From: an uncultured Desulfovibrio sp.
Lineage (GTDB): Bacteria > Desulfobacterota > Desulfovibrionia > Desulfovibrionales > Desulfovibrionaceae
Assembly: GCA_900546145.1 (NCBI GenBank)
Contig: URBN01000021.1
Span: forward strand, 1-34,361
Direction of reading: 5' to 3'
Length of the DNA: 34,361 nucleotides
The notes beneath the pieces are model-generated. The model ran no database searches, was not told the origin of the DNA, and saw only the letters and a program-made list of their open reading frames with translations. Below, piece by piece: positions 1 through 7,625 of this stretch; position 1 is the stretch's first letter, and each line of letters opens with the position of its first letter. Position numbers and translations under genes: made by a program.

Positions 1-1
1 G

Positions 2-844
2 GAAAAGCTCCTGCCCGTGGATCCCGGCGAGATACGGACCTATATTGAGAAGCGCGACAGGGTGGAGGGCGCAGCCGCACCCGGGCCCGCGCGCATGCGC
101 ACGGGGACGCGGCAGATAAGCGCCGTGCCCGGCGCTGTCCCCCAGGTCATCCGGCTGACAGCGGGCTATTCCTCGACAGTCATGTTTCAGGACGCCACCG
201 GCGAGCCCTGGCCCGTGCTTTCCATCGTTCTCGGCAACGCCAGGGCCTTTCAGGCCACGCAGCCGAAGGTGGAGGCAGAGGACGGGGAAGCGCCGTCAGG
301 CGCCAGGAACCGGACAGGCACGACAAAGGCGAACGCGGCCTCCAATGTGGTGAGCCTTGTGCCCCTGACGAACCACGGCTCGTCAAATCTCATGGTCACC
401 CTGGAGGACGCGCCGTATCCGGTTGTCCTGCACCTCATCACGGAATCGCAGGCGAGGCGCGGACGCGTGGGCGATGCGCTTGTGGTCTTCCGCCTCGACC
501 GCGGCGGCCCCAACGCGAAGCCGGCGGTGCTGGCTCCGCCCGCCCCTGAGGCCGTGTCTGCCGATCTTCTGGAATTCGTGCACGGCGTGCCGCCTGACGG
601 CGCAAAGCCCGTCCGTCTCGATCCTGAATACCCGGGCACGCGGGCCTGGCTCTACAGGGACAGGATCTATCTGAGGACGGGTCATCACGCGGTCTGGCCG
701 GCCTGGCTCTCCAGGGCCGGGTGCGGCGGCCTCACAGTCTACGCCATGCCGCGGGCGCCCTTCGTGGTGCTCAGCGCGGGCGGAGAGCGCGTGAAACTCA
801 TGACCGGGCTTGCGGCCGGAGAAGCTGGGAGGCGCCATGAGTGA
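2..844 (+). CDS. dotH: DotH/IcmK (IncI TraN) type IVB secretion core protein, 5'-truncated by the window edge
   Basis: DotH is an outer-membrane core-complex subunit of Dot/Icm-type IVB systems, equivalent to TraN of IncI plasmids. The frame is open from the first bases of the window, so the N-terminus and any signal peptide are missing; about 280 residues remain against roughly 360 in Legionella IcmK. The visible part has the family's C-terminal beta-rich domain: a segment around VPGAVPQVIRLTAGYSS, then DATGEPWPV, then a stretch on the pattern SNLMVTLEDAPYPVVLHL. The last codons overlap the dotG start by 8 bases, which suggests translational coupling. The sequence motifs and the following dotG/F/E/P/N order make the assignment firm. 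Only the length and the true start are unknown. Confidence 0.9.
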   Translation, partial: EKLLPVDPGEIRTYIEKRDRVEGAAAPGPARMRTGTRQISAVPGAVPQVIRLTAGYSSTVMFQDATGEPWPVLSIVLGNARAFQATQPKVEAEDGEAPSGARNRTGTTKANAASNVVSLVPLTNHGSSNLMVTLEDAPYPVVLHLITESQARRGRVGDALVVFRLDRGGPNAKPAVLAPPAPEAVSADLLEFVHGVPPDGAKPVRLDPEYPGTRAWLYRDRIYLRTGHHAVWPAWLSRAGCGGLTVYAMPRAPFVVLSAGGERVKLMTGLAAGEAGRRHE

Positions 845-2186
845 CACCCGTGACGCAAAGGATATCCCGGATCTGGCCTTTCCCTCGCCGGAGGAAACGG
901 TCGAATCGGCTCCTGTACACGGCCGGCGCCTTCCGAAGGGGCTCATACGGGCCGGGATCTTCTTAGCCCTTGTCCTTTCCCTGATTTTCGCCGGGCGCTG
1001 TGCCCTGTCAGACAGCGGGGCCGGCAGGATGAAGGTCTCGGGGCTGTCTCCCGGCGAAAGCGATCTGAAGGGCGTGTCCGCGGAGACGAGTCCCGAGTAC
1101 AAGCGCCGCCTCGACGACTATTCGGCGCGCAGGGGCAGCGAGGCCCTGGAGAAGGGCGGCACTTTCGTGGCGCCGGCCTCCGGCGTCGGAAAGCCCGTGC
1201 CGGCAGAGCCCTTTGAGGCGCCGCGCGTGACCCGGGATCCGCCGGCTCCCGCCCCCGCGCCTCCCGCGCCGAAACGGGAGGACGTGCCCGTCTTCACGCC
1301 CGTCTCGCCGCAGCCCCGCGTGCGGACGCGTCCGGCGGAGCGCAGGGAGAAAGGCGATCAGGCCGTGATTTCGTATCTCGCAGGCCTCAGGAGCGATCCC
1401 GGCCAGCCTATGGCCATGGTACTGAACCGTCCCTCCCCCAGATCAGTTCCTCCCCGGAATGCCGCGGCGCCGGCTGCTCCCCCGGCCGGCGTGCCCGGCG
1501 TCCTGCCCGGGGACATTCTCTACGCCGTAAACCGGGTGACGCTCGATTCCGACGCGCCGGGACCGGCTATGGTGGAGGTCATCATGGGTCCTTTCAAAGG
1601 AGCCAGGGCCATCGGTTCCTTCCAGCGGCTCGGCGAGCACCTCGTGCTGCGCTTCAGCTCCTTTGTCCTGCGCGATGGCAGCCGCTATGCCGTACAGGCG
1701 TACGCCATCGATCCCAGAACAGACAGAACCGCCGTTTCGGGCAGCGTCGACAGGCATTTTCTGGCCCGCTGGGGCGGTCTTGTGGCCGCGTCCTTCCTGG
1801 AGGGCTTCGGAGACGCCGTGGCCCGCTCCGGCGTGTCCTCGACAAGCACCATCTACGGGAGTTCGGAGCGCTACCCGCGCTACGACCTCGGAGATCAGCT
1901 GTGGCTCGGCGGCGCCCGCGTGGGCAGACGCGCCGCGGGCCTGCTGGAGCAGAATTTCGGGATGCCGCCCACTGTCACTCTCAAATCGGGTACCGAAATG
2001 GGGCTGCTGCTTCTGGAGGTCCGGGAACGGACAGGCTCTCCTGCCGGCCGGGGCGGGGCTGAGGCGGAAATAGAACGGGAACAGGCCTACGCGCGTCAGC
2101 GTGAACAGGGGAGGGCTGCCGCCCCTGCCGTTCCGGATCGTGGCAGCGAAAACACCTATCCCCGTGCCCGGCGCGCGGGAGAGTGA
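837..2186 (+). CDS. dotG: DotG/IcmE (IncI TraO), VirB10-like core channel protein
   Basis: DotG spans the periplasm and forms the inner channel of the type IVB core complex; its C-terminal domain is VirB10/TrbI-like. The ATG at 837 is chosen because GGGAGG lies 4 bases upstream and the start overlaps the end of dotH. The 449-residue product has a short cytoplasmic tail, one membrane segment at about residues 34-58, a Pro/Ala-rich periplasmic linker (about 110-180) and a conserved C-terminal domain beginning near GDILYAVNRVTLDSD, including VEVIMGPFKGARAIGSF. It lacks the long pentapeptide-type repeat region that takes Legionella DotG above 1000 residues and is close in size to the plasmid TraO proteins, which fits conjugation rather than effector export. 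The dotF start follows 8 bases after the stop. Confidence 0.92.
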   Translation: MSDTRDAKDIPDLAFPSPEETVESAPVHGRRLPKGLIRAGIFLALVLSLIFAGRCALSDSGAGRMKVSGLSPGESDLKGVSAETSPEYKRRLDDYSARRGSEALEKGGTFVAPASGVGKPVPAEPFEAPRVTRDPPAPAPAPPAPKREDVPVFTPVSPQPRVRTRPAERREKGDQAVISYLAGLRSDPGQPMAMVLNRPSPRSVPPRNAAAPAAPPAGVPGVLPGDILYAVNRVTLDSDAPGPAMVEVIMGPFKGARAIGSFQRLGEHLVLRFSSFVLRDGSRYAVQAYAIDPRTDRTAVSGSVDRHFLARWGGLVAASFLEGFGDAVARSGVSSTSTIYGSSERYPRYDLGDQLWLGGARVGRRAAGLLEQNFGMPPTVTLKSGTEMGLLLLEVRERTGSPAGRGGAEAEIEREQAYARQREQGRAAAPAVPDRGSENTYPRARRAGE

Positions 2187-2194
2187 GGAGTTGT

Positions 2195-3661
2195 ATGGCA
2201 GAAAACAGGCAGGATGAGCGTACCGCTTCCGGGGAAGACAGCCTCCTGGCCGGCGGCTTCACCTGGCTCAGGGAAACCGTGCCCCTGAAGGAAACGTCTC
2301 CGGCGCCGCAGGCGGCCGGAGCGGCCCAGGGCTCCTTGGCCGGGGAGACGGCGGTTTCCGCTGAGGAGGAGGCCGCGCTGTATCTTTTCGGCGGGCCGGA
2401 AGAGGGAGACGGGAATGCGGACGCCCCCGGGAAAAGGCCGGCAGCCGGAGAAGATCAGGATGCGCTGGCCCCGGACACGCCTGAAGAGACTGACGCCTCC
2501 GCTGACGTGAGGGATCCGGCCGGAGCAGCCGCTTTTCCGGATTCCGACCCCGCCCCAGATCTGGCGCTTGAAGGGGATCCCGGCGAGGCGGATCAGGGCA
2601 TCGCTGAAGAGGAGGATGAAGGCGCCGCCGTGTCCGCCCTCGGACGTTTGCTCGGAAGCAGGCAGGATGTGCCGTATTCCATAAAAGAAAACGTTCATCC
2701 TTATAACAATATTAACAAAGACGGCCCGGAAAACGGCCTGTCCCGGGGGGGGACAGCGCCCGTCCGCGATGAGGAGGCGGAGCCAGCGCCGGAGGAGGAA
2801 GAAGATGATGAAGGAGACGCTGAAATTCAGGAAGAGGAAGGCCGTGGCAGGGGCTCCGGAAGAGGAGCCGTCCGCCGCAGGGCCTGTCTCGTCGCTTTTG
2901 CCGTCCTCGTTTCCGGAGCCGCAGTCTGGTACGCCGCGGGATCGGGAAGCGGAGACGGCGGAACCGGACTCCCCACCACAGCGGCCGAGGCCGAGCTCGT
3001 CCGCAGGCAGGCCGGCGCCCTGCGCGCTCTGCCTCAGCCGGAAGATGGCAGCGTCGGGCCGCTGTCTTCTCCTCGAGCAGCTGACCGGGATACGGCCGCA
3101 GCGCCGGAGACGGCCCTTTCCTCCGCGCCTGAAAGCGGCGCAGCGCCCTCAGCGTCAGCTGCCGGTCCCGCAGCCCCGGTCCGTCCGGCCGTGACGGATG
3201 TTTCCCCTGCGGCGGAAGGGGAGCCGCTCATGGCTGAATCCGGCCGTCCCGCCACGGCGGACGATCTCAGGAACGGCTTTGCGGCTCTCAGGGAGGATCT
3301 GAAAAAGCTCGGCGAGAGCTTTGCCGCCCGCCAGGCCGTGAGAGAGGATGACATCCGTGCCCTGCGCCGGGCTGCGCGCGATCTTGAGGCCGCAGCGGAG
3401 AAAAGCGCGCGCCGCGCGTCCGCCTCCGGCCTCTCCGCTCCCGGAAAGGCTGAGGCCGGAGAGTCTTCCTCTTCTTCCTCCGGTCTCGAGGGCTGGTCCG
3501 TTCTCGGGCTTTCCGCCACGCGGGCCATCGTGCAGGATCCCGGCGGCAGAATCTGGACCGTGGCCAGGGGCGACAGGGCCGGCAGGCTCAGGATCCGGGA
3601 CGTGGATCTCGCCACGGGCAATGTCAGCACGGACCGCGGCGTCATCCGCTACGGCGAGTAG
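2195..3661 (+). CDS. dotF: DotF/IcmG (IncI TraP)-like inner-membrane protein
   Basis: This is assigned by position between dotG and dotE and by layout: an acidic, low-complexity cytoplasmic N-terminal half, a single membrane helix near residues 229-251 (core CLVAFAVLVSGAAVWYA), a coiled-coil periplasmic stretch (about 350-410, LREDLKKLGESFAARQ) and a compact C-terminal domain (GWSVLGLSATRAIVQD onward) like that of TraP. DotF bridges the inner-membrane and core parts of the machine. The product has 488 residues, clearly longer than Legionella IcmG (269), mainly because of the disordered acidic N-terminus and an Ala/Pro-rich linker. The ATG at 2195 is preceded by GAGGAG. An AT-rich patch around 2680-2720 stands out in an otherwise very GC-rich gene. 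Sequence conservation in this family is low, so context carries much of the call. Confidence 0.78.
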   Translation: MAENRQDERTASGEDSLLAGGFTWLRETVPLKETSPAPQAAGAAQGSLAGETAVSAEEEAALYLFGGPEEGDGNADAPGKRPAAGEDQDALAPDTPEETDASADVRDPAGAAAFPDSDPAPDLALEGDPGEADQGIAEEEDEGAAVSALGRLLGSRQDVPYSIKENVHPYNNINKDGPENGLSRGGTAPVRDEEAEPAPEEEEDDEGDAEIQEEEGRGRGSGRGAVRRRACLVAFAVLVSGAAVWYAAGSGSGDGGTGLPTTAAEAELVRRQAGALRALPQPEDGSVGPLSSPRAADRDTAAAPETALSSAPESGAAPSASAAGPAAPVRPAVTDVSPAAEGEPLMAESGRPATADDLRNGFAALREDLKKLGESFAARQAVREDDIRALRRAARDLEAAAEKSARRASASGLSAPGKAEAGESSSSSSGLEGWSVLGLSATRAIVQDPGGRIWTVARGDRAGRLRIRDVDLATGNVSTDRGVIRYGE

Positions 3662-3688
3662 CCGGGCTTTCCCGTGACAGAGGATCTC

Positions 3689-4201
3689 ATGGCTGTCTGC
3701 GCGAGGCTCGCCGGTGAACTCGCTCCTTTCTACGATCTCATCACCGCCTGCGCCGCGCTCACCGGTTTCGGCATGCTCTGCGCCTCGCTTCTGCGGCTCC
3801 ACCTGGCGGGGAGGGAGGGGCGTTCCGCCGCGGGGCCCGTCGCGGGAATCGCCGCGGGCTCCCTCCTCCTGAGCTTCCGTGCCGTCACCGGCATGCTGAC
3901 GGAAAGCCTCTTCAATGCCTCGGCTCCCGAAGGACTCGCCACCGTCGAAACCGGACCAGGGCCGTACGCGGACATGGTCCGGCTTGCCCTCGTCATCGTC
4001 ATGCTTGTCGGCTTTTATCAGATCGCGAAGGGCCTCGTGCTCCTGAAACGCTCCGCCGAGGGCGGGGACTGCTTCTGGCGGGCCGTCACCCACATCGCGG
4101 GCGGCACACTCTGCGTCAATATCCGTCAGTTTATGCTCGTGCTCGGCGCTTCGGCGGGCGGCGTCCTCAGGGATGTTGTCACCCGCCTTCTCGGCGGCTG
4201 A
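3689..4201 (+). CDS. dotE: DotE/IcmC (IncI TraQ) membrane protein
   Basis: This small inner-membrane protein of the type IVB apparatus has 170 residues from the ATG at 3689, which has AGAGGA 5 bases upstream; a GTG at 3674 in the same frame has no ribosome binding site. Hydrophobic segments lie near residues 15-37, 50-70, 100-120 and 135-160. The block GPYADMVRLALVIVMLVGFY, followed by IAKGLVLLKRSAEGGD and a late FWRAVTHIAGGTLCVNI, is typical of IcmC/DotE proteins. Its place between dotF and dotP agrees with the Legionella icmG-icmC-icmD order. The exact role of DotE in the complex is not well defined. It probably shares one transcript with the whole cluster. Confidence 0.85.
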   Translation: MAVCARLAGELAPFYDLITACAALTGFGMLCASLLRLHLAGREGRSAAGPVAGIAAGSLLLSFRAVTGMLTESLFNASAPEGLATVETGPGPYADMVRLALVIVMLVGFYQIAKGLVLLKRSAEGGDCFWRAVTHIAGGTLCVNIRQFMLVLGASAGGVLRDVVTRLLGG

Positions 4202-4222
4202 ACGGGCAGAAGGAGATTTTTT

Positions 4223-4573
4223 ATGCGTTTCTTCCGCCATCTTTTCCATAGCATCGCTGCTTCTGTTCTCCTGCTGCCCTGCGCCGCGGCCCGCGCCGCG
4301 GGAAGCCTCGGCGACATGTCCGACAGCGTGCGCAGTGAAATCGCCAAGTTCGGGCCGGCTCTCAAAGCGGGCTTCGCGCTCGCCGGCTTCTTCCTGGTCG
4401 GGCTCGGGCTGTGGCAGCTTTACAGCCTCTCCCAGCAGCCCGGCCGTCCCAAGGGCGGGGCGCTCATGGCCATTGTCATCGGCGCCTGCCTCCTCGCGGC
4501 GGCCACCATCGCCCAGATGACCTCGGGCTCCCTCTCGGCCGGCGATCCCGAGCTCAGCGCCATCGGCCTGTAG
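4223..4573 (+). CDS. dotP: DotP/IcmD (IncI TraR) small membrane protein
   Basis: This 116-residue protein has a cleavable-looking leader (residues 1-27, ending in an ARAAG-like site) and two further hydrophobic segments: about 47-67 (FALAGFFLVGLGLWQLYSL) and about 77-98 (LMAIVIGACLLAAATIAQM). DotP/IcmD is a short polytopic component of the type IVB secretion complex and normally follows icmC/dotE, as here. The ATG at 4223 has AAGGAG about 9 bases upstream, a clear ribosome binding site. The stop lies 4 bases before the dotN GTG start, so the two are probably translationally coupled. The pair of hydrophobic helices joined by a Gln/Pro/Gly loop (SQQPGRPKGG) is characteristic of the family. Confidence 0.82.
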   Translation: MRFFRHLFHSIAASVLLLPCAAARAAGSLGDMSDSVRSEIAKFGPALKAGFALAGFFLVGLGLWQLYSLSQQPGRPKGGALMAIVIGACLLAAATIAQMTSGSLSAGDPELSAIGL

Positions 4574-4577
4574 CCCC

Positions 4578-5327
4578 GTGGCCGTTCCCCTGACGTTCCA
4601 GGTCAAGGCGGGCACGTACCGCATGGATGATCCGCACGCCGGTGTGGCGGACGCGGATTTCCGCGGCGTCCGGCTCAGGTGCCTGAAGCGGGATCATTTC
4701 GTCTGCCAGGCCTGCGGACTGCCGTCCTGGCCCGCCCAGGGCGCCCCTTCGGGCGGCTTTGAGGTGCACCATCTGAACGGCGATCACGCGGACAACCGGC
4801 CCGGGAATCTCGTCACCCTCTGCCCGCTCTGCCACGGGATTTTCCATATGGGCCTCACTGTCCGCAGACGCCCCGGGAAGTTCATCTGGCTTCCCGGGGT
4901 GAGCCAGGCTTCTCTCAACCTGCTCGTCCACGTCATGGCCATAGCCCGCCTCAGGGGAAGTCTCCCCGGCTCCGCGCCGGGGGCCCGCCGTATGGCGCGC
5001 GGGGCGGATTCGCTCTGGCGCAGGCTCTCCCTGAAGCGTCTTCCCTCTGGCTGTTTCATGGATCCGGAAGGCGGCGACACCGTCTGCCTCCTCGAAACCG
5101 ATCCCGCTTCATTCGGCGCCGCGCTGGCGCGTCTTCAGGAAAGGCCAGGCTATGATCCCGGCCGCCTTCAGCGGAGCCTCGGCGGCCTGCGCTGGCTCTA
5201 CCGCATCAGCTCGGATACGGAGGCCGGCGTGTACGCGGACTGCCGCGCCTGGTTCGGCCCCCGCGGCTGGGAGGAGGACTGGATGAACTGTCTTACCCAA
5301 TACGGAGGCAGATATGCCCGACAATGA
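4578..5327 (+). CDS. dotN: DotN/IcmJ (IncI TraT) HNH-like zinc protein of the coupling complex
   Basis: DotN/IcmJ is a cytoplasmic HNH-fold protein that binds the type IV coupling ATPase DotL and helps receptor assembly; Legionella DotN has no demonstrated nuclease role. The 249-residue product shows the family pattern: an N-terminal block (PLTFQVKAGTYRMDDP), a first CxxC (CQACG, about residue 48), HHLNGDHADN, a second CxxC (CPLCH, about residue 84), then a helix SQASLNLLVHVMAIARL. The GTG start at 4578 is kept because the conserved N-terminal block begins right after it; there is no strong ribosome binding site, so coupling to dotP is likely. The HH doublet and both CxxC pairs are intact. 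The gene overlaps the next one by 14 bases. Confidence 0.85.
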   Translation: MAVPLTFQVKAGTYRMDDPHAGVADADFRGVRLRCLKRDHFVCQACGLPSWPAQGAPSGGFEVHHLNGDHADNRPGNLVTLCPLCHGIFHMGLTVRRRPGKFIWLPGVSQASLNLLVHVMAIARLRGSLPGSAPGARRMARGADSLWRRLSLKRLPSGCFMDPEGGDTVCLLETDPASFGAALARLQERPGYDPGRLQRSLGGLRWLYRISSDTEAGVYADCRAWFGPRGWEEDWMNCLTQYGGRYARQ

Positions 5328-6243
5328 AAATTTCGGCGCCATCATCTTTGACAGGCCGGAGTCGCTCGACCGCGGCTGGTACTGTCTCGGGGAGGGGGAG
5401 CCCGGCCGTCTTCCGGACGACGGCGCGGCAGGTCTTCCGGCCGGGCCTGTCTGGCTCACGAGCCTCAGCTTCAGCGAGGCTGCGGAAATGGGACTTTCCT
5501 CCAGTCCCCGTTTCCTGAACAGCGCCTACCTGCGCGAGCCCGTGCAGAAGCTCCTCGCCCGCCTCGGCGTGCCTGAAGATGACGCGAGGGAGCAGGCCAG
5601 GCTCGCCTCGGTCCTCTTTTCCCGGGTCATGAACGTCTGCCGCGCTCTTTCAGGCCGTCCGGACTTTCTGCCCGCGCGCTTCCTCAAAGGCGGCCTGCGT
5701 GTCCTTATGGATCCTTCCCCGGATCCGTGCGTCCTTAAAGAGGACGCGGAGCGGCTCGACAACGCCTTAAGCTACAGCCACAGATGCCTTGCGCCGGGCC
5801 CGAGATCCGCCTCCCCGGTCTGGCAGTCTTTCGCCGCGCTTCCTCTCGGGCACGCAAAGGCTGTTCTGGAAACACCCCTTCCGGACGGCGGTTTCAGGCC
5901 CGTTCCCGCAGATTCCCTGCCCCCGCGCGGCTCTGACAGGGCCGCTGTCTGCGCCTGGCTCGATGCCGTGACGGAAAAAGGCGCCAGACCCGGGCTCTTC
6001 CGCTGCGAGGCCCGCGGGGCCGACGCCTCCGTCCGCCTTCTCCTGAACGCCGGGGGAACATCCGGAAGCGGCTGGAACGCCGTTTCCATGCGGCGCCTGT
6101 GGATGACCGGCCCCGAGCTCACGCTCCTTGCCGGACACGCTGACGTGGATGTCTTTGAGGCACGCGTCTGCCCGGCCGGACGCCGTCCCGGGAGGGCTCT
6201 CTCCTTTCTCGCCTCGCTTCCGCCCTGGCCGGTCTTTCCCTGA
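5314..6243 (+). CDS. Unrecognised conjugation-cluster protein A (309 aa)
   Basis: I do not recognise a family. The ATG at 5314 overlaps the end of dotN by 14 bases and has GGAGG 6 bases upstream, so it is very probably translated and co-transcribed. There is no signal peptide, membrane helix, coiled coil or catalytic motif visible. The protein is Arg/Pro/Leu-rich and looks like a soluble cytoplasmic protein. Recognisable local pieces are FSEAAEMGLSSSPRFLNSAY and an internal helical block near residue 85 (EDDAREQARLASVLFSRVM). It sits where IncI plasmids keep poorly conserved accessory tra genes between the IcmJ-like and IcmB-like genes. A role as a cytoplasmic factor for the coupling complex or the DotO ATPase is possible, but that is only inference from position. 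Confidence 0.75.
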   Translation: MPDNENFGAIIFDRPESLDRGWYCLGEGEPGRLPDDGAAGLPAGPVWLTSLSFSEAAEMGLSSSPRFLNSAYLREPVQKLLARLGVPEDDAREQARLASVLFSRVMNVCRALSGRPDFLPARFLKGGLRVLMDPSPDPCVLKEDAERLDNALSYSHRCLAPGPRSASPVWQSFAALPLGHAKAVLETPLPDGGFRPVPADSLPPRGSDRAAVCAWLDAVTEKGARPGLFRCEARGADASVRLLLNAGGTSGSGWNAVSMRRLWMTGPELTLLAGHADVDVFEARVCPAGRRPGRALSFLASLPPWPVFP

Positions 6244-6245
6244 CC

Positions 6246-6725
6246 ATGTCCGTTCTCCTGGACGCGCTCTGGCACAGTGCCGCCTCAAAGCTTCCCGGAC
6301 GCGTCCGTGAGCCAGGGCGCGTCTCAAAGCCCGCGGGAGCTCCTTTCCTTTACGCTGCGGATCAGGCTCTCCTTTTTCCCGCGGCAGTGAAGGCCGACAG
6401 CCTCGGCTTTGAAGTGCAGGGCTGGAGCTCCGGCATGGTGCGCCTCAATACCGCCGGAGCCGGTTTCCCGGAGCTGGAAGAGCTCTGCGTCAAGGCCGGC
6501 CTTCTCCCTCCGGTTATGCATTTTGATCCTGCGGCAATGCCTCCTCCGTCCTTCAGCGCCGGCTCACCCGGCGATTTTCTCCGGGCCGTTGAGGAGGATC
6601 CCTCCCGCGGCCCAGAGACCCTGCGGCGGCTTCTCTTTTCCGGGGATCTCGCTGCGGTCCTGAAACTTGACCGCCTCATCCTGGAGGCGCTCCCTGAGAG
6701 GCGGAGGTCCGGCCATGCCGTCTGA
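6246..6725 (+). CDS. Unrecognised conjugation-cluster protein B (159 aa)
   Basis: No family is recognised. The ATG at 6246 follows the previous stop by 2 bases, and the stop overlaps the dotI start by 11 bases, which argues for coupled translation in the same operon. The product is a small soluble protein without signal peptide or membrane segments. The middle (about residues 35-80) reads as alternating beta strands (ALLFPAAVKADSLGFEVQGW), and the end is helical with several acidic and Leu residues (AVLKLDRLILEALPERR). It has no strong ribosome binding site of its own. It may act together with the 309-residue neighbour, since the two interrupt the conserved dotN-dotO order as a pair. Confidence 0.68.
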   Translation: MSVLLDALWHSAASKLPGRVREPGRVSKPAGAPFLYAADQALLFPAAVKADSLGFEVQGWSSGMVRLNTAGAGFPELEELCVKAGLLPPVMHFDPAAMPPPSFSAGSPGDFLRAVEEDPSRGPETLRRLLFSGDLAAVLKLDRLILEALPERRRSGHAV

Positions 6726-7512
6726 AATCCGGCTCGGCCCGGGCTCCTGGACGTCCGGGGCCGCCGCCGTTCAGGAAAACGTACTCCTCGGGAAACTCCG
6801 CGGGCTTATTCCGGGGCGGGGTGCCCCCTTCGCGCCGGGAAAGGGGGCCGGACAGCATCCGGGCGTGCCGGCCTGTGGGGCGGAAGAGGTCTTTGTCTCC
6901 CTTTCCTGTTACCGGAGCGCCCTGCGCTCGGCCCAGAAGCTCTGCCTCATTCTCGCCGGCTTCGCGGCCGCCGGGCTGATAACCGGCCTCTGCGCCATTC
7001 TCATGAGGCCGGAGCCTGTCTATTTTGGCATGAGCCAGGATATGAAGCTTCTGCCCATGACGCCGCTCGACAGACCCGTCATGAACGAGGCGGCGCTTAA
7101 GAACTGGGTGGCCGGCGCCATCAGCGCCTCCTTCAATTTCGACTATCTGAACTGGCGCAGCCAGCTCACGAACCTGCGTACGTACTTCACGCGGGAGGCC
7201 TTCACGCGTTTCGCTGTGTCTCTCGACAGCGAAGGGCATCTCCCTCTCCTCAGGCAGAGGAGGGCGCTCATGCACTCCGTTGTCCAGGGCACGCCCGTGC
7301 TCACCCGCTCGGGCGTGGTGCGCGGCGCCCTGGTGTGGGAGTTCGAGGTGCCGCTTCTCGTCACCTATGAGACGTCCCGCGGCCGCGTCGCCAACAACGC
7401 CGTGACCGTGGTCTGCCAGGTGCGGCGCATGCCCGCAGCGGACTGCCCGGCCGGCGTGGCCCTGTCCTCTGTCGTCACCGTAAACAGGGAGAATGCCGGA
7501 CGGACGCCGTGA
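6715..7512 (+). CDS. dotI: DotI/IcmL (IncI TraM)-like inner-membrane core protein
   Basis: DotI/IcmL is a bitopic inner-membrane protein whose periplasmic domain resembles VirB8. The ATG at 6715 is used because it lies inside the end of the previous gene (11-base overlap) and leaves a 265-residue product. There is one membrane helix at about residues 72-97 (LCLILAGFAAAGLITGLCAI). It is followed by the typical periplasmic domain: VMNEAALKNWVAGAISASFN, then WRSQLTNLRTYFTREAF, then GTPVLTRSGVVRGALVWEFEVPLLVTYETS in split form. In Legionella and IncI plasmids this gene sits upstream of dotH. Here it lies between two unknown genes and dotO, so it is either the relocated sole copy or a paralogue of an upstream dotI outside the window. 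The N-terminal 60 residues before the helix are longer than usual and Gly-rich. Confidence 0.88.
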   Translation: MPSEIRLGPGSWTSGAAAVQENVLLGKLRGLIPGRGAPFAPGKGAGQHPGVPACGAEEVFVSLSCYRSALRSAQKLCLILAGFAAAGLITGLCAILMRPEPVYFGMSQDMKLLPMTPLDRPVMNEAALKNWVAGAISASFNFDYLNWRSQLTNLRTYFTREAFTRFAVSLDSEGHLPLLRQRRALMHSVVQGTPVLTRSGVVRGALVWEFEVPLLVTYETSRGRVANNAVTVVCQVRRMPAADCPAGVALSSVVTVNRENAGRTP

Positions 7513-7625
7513 GGCTCCTGACGTATCTGGCGGCCGTCTCCCCGGAGAAGGCCGCACGGCTTTCCGGACGCGTAAGTGACGTGTTTTTCCCGGTCTCTTT
7601 TCCGGGAAATCTTCAGGGAGGAACC

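Noticed and set aside
3155..4624. 489-codon open frame on the - strand
   Set aside because: It runs across dotF, dotE and dotP, which are supported by motifs and ribosome binding sites; the antisense product is low-complexity (Gly, Glu, Arg).
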